Assembly (NCBI GenBank): GCA_029287695.1
Contig: JARFQQ010000082.1
Location: 1 to 9,887, forward strand
Length of the DNA stretch: 9,887 bases
DNA from: Gammaproteobacteria bacterium
Lineage (GTDB): Bacteria; Pseudomonadota; Gammaproteobacteria; Chromatiales; Chromatiaceae
Reading direction: 5' to 3'
The notes beneath the pieces were generated by a model that was not told the DNA's origin, did not search any database, and saw only the letters and a program-made list of their open reading frames with translations. The position numbers and the translations under genes were made by a program. Shown here piece after piece: positions 1-5,116 of the stretch. The stretch's first letter is position 1; each line of letters begins with the position of its first letter.

Positions 1-1343
1 GTCACTGACATCGACTCACCCTGCAGGATGAAGGGGCGCAGGTCGAGATGGCGTGGCGCAAACCCGCTACCGGTCAGTGTCGGTGCTGTCGAGAGCGACA
101 GCGTCGGCTGGGCGATGTAGTTGCGCGGATTTTCCGTGATCAGCTTCGTGAAGGTCTCGCGCTCGTCCTTGGTCGAGTGCGGTCCAATGAGCATGCCATA
201 CCCGCCGGATTCGTTGGCCGGCTTGACAACGAGCTCATCGAGATGCCCGAGAACGTAGGCGCGTTCATCATCGCGCTCGCACAGCCATGTCGGCACGTTC
301 GGGAGTATCGGGTCCTGGTCGAGATAATAGCGAATCATCTCGGGAACGTAGGCGTAGAGCACCTTGTCATCTGCAACGCCGCTTCCGGGTGCATTGGCGA
401 TGGCCACGTTACCGGCCCGCCATGCACGGATGAGTCCGGGTACGCCCAGGATGGAATCCTTGCGAAAGACTTCGGGGTCACAGAAGATATCGTCGATCCG
501 ACGATAGATCACGTCAACCTGCTGCGGGCCGAAAACAGTTCGCATGTAGACACAGTCGTCGTCACCCACAAAGAGGTCAGGCCCTTCGACGAGTTCCGCT
601 GCCATCCCCTGTGCAAGAAAACTGTGCTCGAAATAGGCGGAGTTGTAGATACCCGGGGTAAGGACCGCGATCTCGGGATAGTCCAGCTTCCGCGGTGACA
701 GCGATGCCAGCATTTCGAAGAGGTGCGAGGTGTAGTCGTCAACGGGGAGTATGCTGTGGTCCTCGAACAGCTCCGGGAAGACACGCTTGGTAACCTGGCG
801 GTTCTCGATCATGTAGGAGACACCGGAAGGTACGCGCAGATTGTCCTCAAGCACATAGACCTCGCCGTCACTGTCGCGAACGAGATCACTGCCGCAGATG
901 TTGGCCCAGACGCCATAGGGAGGTGTTACGCCCCTGCAAGGTTCCAGATAATTGCGTGAATTGAGGATCAGCTCGGCAGGAACGATCCCCTCCTTGAGAA
1001 TCTGCTGGTCGTTGTAAATATCATCGATGAAGAGGTTGAGCGCCGTGAGTCGCTGTTTGAGGCCATCCTCGATGCGTCGCCATTCGGAAAGTTCGATGAT
1101 GCGCGGGATGATGTCGAAAGGCCAGGCACGATCGATATTGCCGCCCTCGGTATATACAGTGAAAGAGATGCCCATCTCCCGGATTGCAATTTCCGAAGCG
1201 ACTTTGCGCGACAGCAGCTCCTTGTCGTCGAGAGAGGAGAGATACTGCATGAGACGCCTTGCGTGCGGCCGGGGCTGACCCCGGGAATCGATCAGCTCGT
1301 CCCAGGCACCGTTCGTCCCGTAGTCCTCCGGTGGATTTGTCAT
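1..1343 (-). CDS. Circularly permuted ATP-grasp protein (DUF404/DUF407 type), 3' end outside window
   Basis: The first 447 residues are present; the gene runs off the left edge, and family length suggests only a few dozen residues are missing. Translating the complement gives the family hallmarks: YGVWANICGSDLVRD near residue 143, VLEDNLRVPSGVSYM at 164-178, VIYRRIDDIFCDP near 278, ANAPGSGVADDKVLYAYVP near 316, VVKPANESGGYGMLIGP near 372 and the DLRPFIL patch near 434. The family belongs to the ATP-grasp ligases (carboxylate-amine or -thiol ligation), but its substrate is unknown to me; homologues usually sit beside an alpha-E (DUF403) and a transglutaminase-like gene, which would lie to the left. 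ATG at 1343 is the chosen start. GTG at 1355 is also in frame, and a stop at 1364-1362 excludes anything longer. A GAAGG at 1363-1359 is 15 nt from the ATG but only 3 nt from the GTG, so the start is not settled. A sigma-54 promoter and NtrC-type sites lie upstream. Confidence 0.93.
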   Translation of the reverse strand, partial: MTNPPEDYGTNGAWDELIDSRGQPRPHARRLMQYLSSLDDKELLSRKVASEIAIREMGISFTVYTEGGNIDRAWPFDIIPRIIELSEWRRIEDGLKQRLTALNLFIDDIYNDQQILKEGIVPAELILNSRNYLEPCRGVTPPYGVWANICGSDLVRDSDGEVYVLEDNLRVPSGVSYMIENRQVTKRVFPELFEDHSILPVDDYTSHLFEMLASLSPRKLDYPEIAVLTPGIYNSAYFEHSFLAQGMAAELVEGPDLFVGDDDCVYMRTVFGPQQVDVIYRRIDDIFCDPEVFRKDSILGVPGLIRAWRAGNVAIANAPGSGVADDKVLYAYVPEMIRYYLDQDPILPNVPTWLCERDDERAYVLGHLDELVVKPANESGGYGMLIGPHSTKDERETFTKLITENPRNYIAQPTLSLSTAPTLTGSGFAPRHLDLRPFILQGESMSV

Positions 1344-1379
1344 GGATGCATACACTCGCCTTCAGTCAACATAGATGGA

Positions 1380-1396
1380 TGCAATTTATGTGCCAG
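1380..1396 (-). promoter_or_regulatory. Sigma-54 (RpoN) promoter of the ATP-grasp gene
   Basis: Read on the minus strand, TGGCACATAAATTGCA matches every defined position of the sigma-54 consensus TGGCAYRNNNNTTGCW, with GG at 1394-1393 and GC at 1382-1381 in the obligatory spacing. The predicted transcription start is near 1369, giving a leader of about 26 nt that contains the GAAGG at 1363-1359. Transcription from such a promoter strictly needs an enhancer-binding protein; suitable sites lie at 1437-1482. Confidence 0.8.
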
Positions 1397-1436
1397 AGAA
1401 GAATCGGGAATCTGCCTGCCTGAAATGCAAGCTGCT

Positions 1437-1451
1437 GCACTGCATTTGTGA
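1437..1451. promoter_or_regulatory. NtrC-type enhancer site, weaker
   Basis: GCACTGCATTTGTGA fits GCAC-N7-GTGC except for the last base. Its centre is 31 bp from the centre of the strong site, close to three helical turns, like the 32-bp spacing of the paired NtrC sites at enteric glnA. Alone it would be unconvincing; the spacing is what supports it. Confidence 0.5.
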
Positions 1452-1467
1452 TTCCCGTCATGGGACT

Positions 1468-1482
1468 GCACCCGCGTGGTGC
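1468..1482. promoter_or_regulatory. NtrC-type enhancer site, strong
   Basis: GCACCCGCGTGGTGC is a perfect dyad, GCACC-N5-GGTGC, the same half-sites and spacing as the well-known NtrC sites of enteric glnA. Its centre (1475) is about 106 bp upstream of the start predicted for the leftward sigma-54 promoter and about 86 bp upstream of that for the rightward one, both normal distances for an NtrC enhancer. The match and geometry are seen directly; binding by NtrC is inferred. Confidence 0.75.
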
Positions 1483-1534
1483 GATTCCGGGCCTGCTGGC
1501 ATTTGGAAGACATTAGGCTTGGCGATTTTCAGGT

Positions 1535-1550
1535 TGGCATGCATTCTGCA
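1535..1550 (+). promoter_or_regulatory. Second, divergent sigma-54-like promoter
   Basis: TGGCATGCATTCTGCA fits TGGCAYRNNNNTTGCW with a single mismatch (CTGC for TTGC) and the correct GG-to-GC distance (GG 1536-1537, GC 1548-1549). The predicted start is about 1561. The same bases form a CATGCA-TTC-TGCATG palindrome. A sigma-70 alternative overlaps it: TTGGCA at 1534-1539 and TATAAC at 1555-1560, but with a short 15-bp spacer. Either would transcribe the stretch ending at the terminator at 1659-1698. Confidence 0.55.
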
Positions 1551-1560
1551 TGAGTATAAC

Positions 1561-1698
1561 CGTCATGGAAATCGTGGTCATGACAAACGATCAAACCTCC
1601 TCTTGGTCGTTTAACCTTGCAGTGAATACCAATCGCTGAAGATTGAACCTCACTGTTGCGCCTGCATGTTTCCTTCCGGTCCATGCAGGCGTTTTTTT
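1561..1698 (+). ncRNA. Candidate small regulatory RNA with an anti-Shine-Dalgarno loop
   Basis: The stretch lies between a rightward sigma-54-like promoter and a rho-independent terminator and contains no recognisable protein. The transcript folds by eye into four consecutive hairpins: 1562-1567 with 1579-1584 (GUCAUG/CAUGAC); 1585-1594 with 1603-1612 (10 bp including one G-U) around the 8-nt loop ACCUCCUC; 1620-1625 with 1633-1638; and the terminator. The second loop shares ACCUCCU with the 3' tail of 16S rRNA, and the terminator loop (UUUCCUUCC) is also pyrimidine-rich, so pairing with ribosome binding sites is the obvious inferred mode of action. The NtrC-type sites at 1437-1482 would make it nitrogen-responsive, as described for the unrelated Pseudomonas RNA NrsZ. 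Alternative: the 24-codon frame at 1565-1639 is translated. I do not recognise an Rfam family. Confidence 0.6.
1659..1698 (+). terminator. Rho-independent terminator of the candidate small RNA
   Basis: A perfect 10-bp stem CGCCTGCATG/CATGCAGGCG (1659-1668 and 1682-1691) with a 13-nt loop is followed directly by seven T (1692-1698). The T run is only on the plus-strand side, so it ends a rightward transcript, although no plus-strand gene of normal size precedes it. Leftward transcripts would meet the hairpin without a T tract. Confidence 0.9.
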
Positions 1699-1721
1699 GT
1701 CAGGAGCCCGGGTTCCCCGGG

Positions 1722-1832
1722 TTATGCCGTGATGTACGATACACCGAAGATGGCCAGCGCCAGTATGAGTAGTGCAATGACAAGGACAATCAGGAGTCCT
1801 TTTTTGGTTGCCAGGAAAACGTCTAGTCGCAT
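1722..1832 (-). CDS. 36-residue single-span membrane peptide downstream of phoU
   Basis: A 37-codon frame encodes MRLDVFLATKKGLL followed by about 20 hydrophobic residues (IVLVIALLILALAIF and onward) and ends VSYITA. The charged start MRLD...TKK before one long hydrophobic helix is what a small inner-membrane protein looks like. It begins 27 nt after the phoU stop on the same strand, so it would be co-transcribed. No clear Shine-Dalgarno is visible. A GC-rich hairpin, CCCGGG-TTC-CCCGGG (1707-1721), starts right after its stop. I know no family for it and can assign no function; a modulator of a membrane partner is only a guess. Confidence 0.5.
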   Translation of the reverse strand: MRLDVFLATKKGLLIVLVIALLILALAIFGVSYITA

Positions 1833-1859
1833 GATGGTTCGTTCTGCTAAAGGTTCAGT

Positions 1860-2519
1860 TCAGCCCAGTTCGACCACTTCGCCGCTGGTCGAGAAAACGA
1901 TGCGTTCCGCGATATTCGTGACACGATCAGAGATACGTTCGATCTTGTGAGCGATGCTGACCGCATGAATGCAGTTTTCAATTGTTTCAGGGTATTCACG
2001 CATCTGGTCGATCAGGCTATTGACCAGCACTTTTTCAGCATCATCGACCTTGTTATCCATTTGCGCGACATTTTTCGCAGATTGGACATCAGGACTACGG
2101 TGAATTTCTGAGATGTGATCAAGCATCTGCTTGCAGAGATCTGTCATGAGTTGGAAATTGTCTCTGCATCCTTTTCGGGGCACTTCCTTCATGCTGTGCA
2201 CCTTGCGCGCGATGTCAGCTGCATAGTCACCAATACGTTCATACTCTTCGGCGATATGGATACTGGCAAGCAACTTTCTTAGGTCATTAGCCACGGGCTG
2301 GCGCAATGCGATGCTGAAGAAGCTCTGCTCCTCTATTTGTCTGCATATCTCATTGATGTATTGATCATTTTCGATGACTTTCTCTGCCAGATCCAGGTCA
2401 TGTTCCATGAAGGCGTCCATGGCCTGCTCGAAAGCCCTGGTGACAGCAATAGCTATCTGTTCAATAAGGCTTTGAATTGCCCTTTCTTCTTTGCTGAGTG
2501 CTTTGTGCGTCACTACCAT
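1860..2519 (-). CDS. phoU: PhoU-like phosphate signalling protein
   Basis: The 219 residues form the expected all-helical double repeat. Each half carries the PhoU metal-binding signature: EEYERIGDYAADIA near residues 91-104 and HKIERISDRVTNIAE near 191-205. PhoU proteins connect the phosphate transporter PstSCAB (or other phosphate carriers) to the PhoR/PhoB two-component system and repress phosphate uptake when phosphate is plentiful; they act on the cytoplasmic face of the membrane. The length is slightly short of the usual 230-240. The start ATG at 2519 has an AAGG about 9 nt upstream. No pst or phoB genes are in this window, so this copy stands apart from a pst operon. It is followed by a small membrane peptide and is divergent from a glycosyltransferase, sharing the AT-rich gap at 2520-2658. 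That gap has no clear Pho box. Confidence 0.93.
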   Translation of the reverse strand: MVVTHKALSKEERAIQSLIEQIAIAVTRAFEQAMDAFMEHDLDLAEKVIENDQYINEICRQIEEQSFFSIALRQPVANDLRKLLASIHIAEEYERIGDYAADIARKVHSMKEVPRKGCRDNFQLMTDLCKQMLDHISEIHRSPDVQSAKNVAQMDNKVDDAEKVLVNSLIDQMREYPETIENCIHAVSIAHKIERISDRVTNIAERIVFSTSGEVVELG

Positions 2520-2658
2520 CGAGAGTAGCCTTGTCTAGTCGAAGTGATAATACTATCAATCGCTTATGATAACGTAATTACCACTGCCAATATAATTAAT
2601 TTGTCACTTTGTTGAGTTATGGTCACTCGGGTAATCAAGCCTTGCAGAAGATCTGCCC
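2520..2658. promoter_or_regulatory. AT-rich divergent promoter region of phoU and the glycosyltransferase
   Basis: This 139-bp gap must hold promoters for both flanking genes. It is markedly AT-rich and contains TGATAA at 2545-2550 and 2567-2572 with an inverted TATCA at 2554-2558, which could be an operator. For phoU a weak candidate is TTGGCA with ATAAGC 17 bp on, read on the minus strand. I found no convincing Pho box, sigma-54 or FNR site. Confidence 0.4.
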
Positions 2659-3837
2659 TTGCGCATACTCAAGATCAGCGATGTCTATTTTCCACGCGTG
2701 AATGGCGTTTCAACGTCAATACGCACTTTCTCCGAGGAGTTCACGAAATCAGGACATGAGGTCACGCTGATTGCACCGCGTTACCCTGTTGAGGAAGAGG
2801 AGGAAGCAGCAGGAATTGTGCGTATTCCCTCACGCTATCTTCCAATGGATCCTGAAGACAGGATGATGCATGCGAAGGCAATCAAGCGATTGTTGCCTGA
2901 ATTCAAACGCCGGCAGTTCGATGTCATTCACGTCCATACGCCCTTTGTGGCCCACTACCTGGGTCTCTGGCTGTCACGCCGATTGGGTATCCCGGTCGTG
3001 GAAAGCTATCACACCTATTTCGAAGAATATCTCGATCTCTATTTGCCCTGGCTTCCACGTAATCTCCTCCGTTATGTTGCGCGTCGCTTTTCCCGGAGCC
3101 AGTGTAATGCTGTGGATGTCGCAATCGTACCGACCCGCCCGATGCTTGATGTTCTTGAGTCCTATGGTGTCACCGGAAAGATAGAGATTCTTCCTACGGG
3201 TATCCCCTCTAAAACATTCAGTGATGGTCAAGGACAATGGTTCCGGCAGGAGTATGGCATCACAGCGTCACGCGAAGTGCTGCTTTATGTCGGCAGAGTG
3301 GCATATGAAAAGAACATTGATTTCCTGATTCGCGTGCTTGCCAGAATGGTCATAAGACGCCCGCATATCCTGCTCGTCATTGCCGGCGAAGGGCCTGCCC
3401 GGGAAGACCTCATTCAACAGGTGCAGTCTGCAGGCCTTTCTGACCAGGTGTTGTTTGTCGGATACCTCTCGAGGAAACATGAACTGGCAAATTGCTATGC
3501 CGCAGCCGATATCTTCGTATTCGCCTCCAATACCGAAACCCAAGGGCTGGTTCTGCTGGAGGCCATGCAAACAGGAACACCCGTTGTGACAACGGCAGTC
3601 ATGGGAACAGCAGAAATCATGCGTGATGGACTGGGTGGTCTGATTGCGAAAGAGGATGTCGATGACTTCGCCGGTAAGGTCGATGCAGTCTTGTCCGATG
3701 AATCATTGAGAAAACGCCTCATGAAAGAGGCGCATGAGAAAGCGCAAGCCTGGGACGCAGGGCTGATGGCAGAGAAAATGCTCCAACTCTATGATCGACA
3801 ACGATCAATGCACAGTCATCAGGATCAACGGCTGTAG
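2659..3837 (+). CDS. GT4-family glycosyltransferase, diacylglycerol glycosyltransferase-like
   Basis: The 392 residues show the two Rossmann-like domains of GT-B enzymes. The N-terminal acceptor domain opens MRILKISDVYFPRVNGVSTS, with the glycine-containing loop, HVHTPF at 91-96 and SYHTYFEEYLDLYLP at 116-130. The C-terminal nucleotide-sugar domain has YVGRVAYEKN near 210 and the GT4 EX7E motif, E293 to E301, in NTETQGLVLLEAM. HVHTPF and SYHTYFEEY are typical of relatives that glycosylate diacylglycerol or phosphatidylinositol at the membrane; the actual acceptor here is not known. Divergence from phoU recalls the phosphate-starvation lipid-remodelling glycosyltransferase Agt, but its partner phospholipase plcP is not in the window. 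The start is a TTG with AGAAG 8 nt upstream, and it matches family N-termini. An in-frame stop at 2632 leaves only CTG 2653 as a longer choice. Confidence 0.88.
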   Translation: MRILKISDVYFPRVNGVSTSIRTFSEEFTKSGHEVTLIAPRYPVEEEEEAAGIVRIPSRYLPMDPEDRMMHAKAIKRLLPEFKRRQFDVIHVHTPFVAHYLGLWLSRRLGIPVVESYHTYFEEYLDLYLPWLPRNLLRYVARRFSRSQCNAVDVAIVPTRPMLDVLESYGVTGKIEILPTGIPSKTFSDGQGQWFRQEYGITASREVLLYVGRVAYEKNIDFLIRVLARMVIRRPHILLVIAGEGPAREDLIQQVQSAGLSDQVLFVGYLSRKHELANCYAAADIFVFASNTETQGLVLLEAMQTGTPVVTTAVMGTAEIMRDGLGGLIAKEDVDDFAGKVDAVLSDESLRKRLMKEAHEKAQAWDAGLMAEKMLQLYDRQRSMHSHQDQRL

Positions 3838-3887
3838 TCTGTCCGGTTCGGCTGGCAGTATCTGAACGTGCGTCATGAGGTTAAATA

Positions 3888-3912
3888 CGGGAGCCTCGAA
3901 TGGCGGCTCCCG
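3888..3912. terminator. Hairpin between convergent genes, probable bidirectional terminator
   Basis: An 8-bp perfect stem CGGGAGCC/GGCTCCCG with a 9-nt loop lies between the end of the glycosyltransferase (plus) and the end of the 71-residue gene (minus). On the minus-strand side it is followed by GTATTTAA, a poor T tract; on the plus side there is none. Position supports a terminator, the tail does not. Confidence 0.5.
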
Positions 3913-3933
3913 GATATCAGGGCTGTTTCGGAA

Positions 3934-4149
3934 TCAGAGATTGTCCAGCCGATAGTGTGCATCGACCCAGCACTTGGGCAGTTCTTCGCCTGAAGGAAAC
4001 TTGAGATCGGCTTTTTTGAATTTCTCCGCATCCTGCAACTCTTCACCTGCGTGAAAACGCCCGATAATGGAATCGTTGAATGGATCAAACAGATCCTTCA
4101 GTGACAGAACCTCGACAAGATCGTCGTTTGATTTGGATTTCAGAAACAT
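3934..4149 (-). CDS. Conserved 71-residue protein of unknown function
   Basis: The protein begins MFLKSKSNDDLVEVLSLKDL and continues with FDPFNDSIIGRFHAGEE, ending in PSGEELPKCWVDAHY. I recognise this as a small conserved proteobacterial family, sometimes labelled acetyltransferase in databases, but nothing here shows an acetyltransferase domain and the label should not be trusted. It is soluble, with no signal peptide or membrane segment and a single cysteine in the PKCW motif. The start at 4149 is chosen because GAGGAG lies 7 nt upstream, an excellent ribosome binding site; an in-frame start at 4227 lacks this. It is 157 nt downstream of the MOSC gene on the same strand but has its own -10 element and a near-consensus FNR box, so it is probably transcribed separately. 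Confidence 0.8.
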   Translation of the reverse strand: MFLKSKSNDDLVEVLSLKDLFDPFNDSIIGRFHAGEELQDAEKFKKADLKFPSGEELPKCWVDAHYRLDNL

Positions 4150-4206
4150 CTCGATTCTCCTCAATGATGGGACATGAATATCTGCCCCGTTTTTAATCCC
4201 TCTATA

Positions 4207-4271
4207 TTTATATGAGCAGAAAGGCACTCATGCGGCAAGCGCAAAGTCCGGTTTTTGTTGATGCGGATCAT
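4207..4271 (-). promoter_or_regulatory. Candidate FNR-controlled promoter of the 71-residue gene
   Basis: TTGATGCGGATCAT (4258-4271) matches nine of the ten fixed bases of the FNR box TTGATNNNNATCAA. On the minus strand a -10 element TATAAA lies at 4212-4207 with a poor -35, as expected for an activator-dependent promoter. The box centre is about 61-65 bp upstream of the likely start near 4200-4203, close to the class I position. The region also holds CATCTGCAGATG (4269-4280), a 12-bp perfect palindrome of unknown meaning. Confidence 0.4.
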
Positions 4272-4306
4272 CTGCAGATGTGCCCCTCCCGCCCGGCGGA
4301 TTGCGA

Positions 4307-5116
4307 TCAGCTTCCTGTCGCCAGGATTTCGACCTGCTGGCTGGTTTGCAGCAGGCCCTTCCCCTCGTGGACCATGTTCTGACCGAACCAGACCTTGTTG
4401 TCACGGCGCCGATAGCTCATCAGGGTTTTTAGCGGTTCCGGCCCCTCCTTCCTCCCGGTTTCCGGATTGACGGTTGGAATCGGGCAGCGGGAGCAGGGTT
4501 TGACGATACGAAACCTGATGTCACCAATGCTGATTTCGCGCCAGTTGTCCTCGGCATGGGCATGACAACCTGCAACCACGAGATTCGGGCGAAAACGGAT
4601 CATGTCGACCGGCGCATCGAGTTTCTCGTTGAGCAGGTCAAGTGATGCCTCCGAGATCAGCAGCAGCGGGAAGCCGTCGGAAAAGCCTGTCCGGTCACCC
4701 TCTTTCGCATAGGCCGGATCACACTGGCGGATTTCGTCGTCAGCGATAAAAACCAGGTGACAGGGATCACCAATCTCTCGTGACAGCCAGGCGTCAATGG
4801 CCGATGATAATCGATGCGCCTTGACCTGGTCTTTCCAGACCTGCACGCTCATGCGTTCCTCTGCATGCTCGATGCCGGGCACCTCCACTGATTCGCCCTT
4901 GCTGCCGGTGAGAAGCAGGCGGCCATCCAGGATAGTTGGTCGAATCAGCACCATTTGCGGGTGTGTACGCTGGGTCATGAAACGCCCCTGGCTGTCGACC
5001 AGCATCCACCTGCGATCATATTTCAGACCCATATCATCGAGCTCACTGGCTTCGAGCGGAATCCCGGCCATGGATTTGACCGGGTAGATGTAGAGCTGTG
5101 AAAGGCGGATTGTCAT
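4307..5116 (-). CDS. MOSC-domain protein, YcbX/mARC-like without ferredoxin domain
   Basis: The 269 residues comprise a MOSC N-terminal beta-barrel (LYIYPVKSMAGIPLEASEL near 8-26; YDRRWMLVD near 33) and a MOSC domain from about 110. The key signature is VKPCSRCPIPTVNPETG near 205-221, followed by EPLKTLMSYRR and FGQNM; the first cysteine of this motif (C208) corresponds to the molybdenum ligand of mARC. Relatives use molybdenum cofactor to reduce N-hydroxylated bases, or carry sulfur for cofactor maturation. E. coli YcbX has a C-terminal [2Fe-2S] domain; this protein ends at QVEILATGS, just where that domain would begin, and the DNA beyond shows no cysteine-rich ferredoxin frame. It would need a separate electron donor. 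The start at 5116 overlaps the stop of the VWA gene (ATGA), implying coupled translation. There is no clear Shine-Dalgarno. Confidence 0.88.
   Translation of the reverse strand: MTIRLSQLYIYPVKSMAGIPLEASELDDMGLKYDRRWMLVDSQGRFMTQRTHPQMVLIRPTILDGRLLLTGSKGESVEVPGIEHAEERMSVQVWKDQVKAHRLSSAIDAWLSREIGDPCHLVFIADDEIRQCDPAYAKEGDRTGFSDGFPLLLISEASLDLLNEKLDAPVDMIRFRPNLVVAGCHAHAEDNWREISIGDIRFRIVKPCSRCPIPTVNPETGRKEGPEPLKTLMSYRRRDNKVWFGQNMVHEGKGLLQTSQQVEILATGS

Noticed and set aside
48..698. 216-codon open frame on the plus strand
   Set aside because: It is antisense to the ATP-grasp gene, whose minus-strand translation carries all the family motifs; the plus-strand product resembles nothing.
1375..1614. 79-codon plus-strand frame rich in cysteine
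   Set aside because: It runs through the sigma-54 promoter, the NtrC-type sites and the small RNA; it has no ribosome binding site and no family resemblance.
2545..2572. Fur box from the GATAAT/TATC repeats
   Set aside because: The hexamers are not in the Fur arrangement and no iron gene is nearby; kept only as a possible operator.
2601..2618. Pho box (CTGTCAT-N4-CTGTCAT) before the glycosyltransferase
   Set aside because: TTGTCAC is a fair first half, but the second half TTGAGTT matches poorly; the other strand offers nothing better.
4161..4271. 36-codon minus-strand frame between the MOSC gene and the 71-residue gene
   Set aside because: No ribosome binding site, no hydrophobic segment or known motif, and it covers the promoter region of the downstream gene.
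4161..4306. Ferredoxin domain of YcbX split off by a frameshift
   Set aside because: Checked the bases after the MOSC stop: there is no cysteine-rich loop of the [2Fe-2S] type in the frames read.
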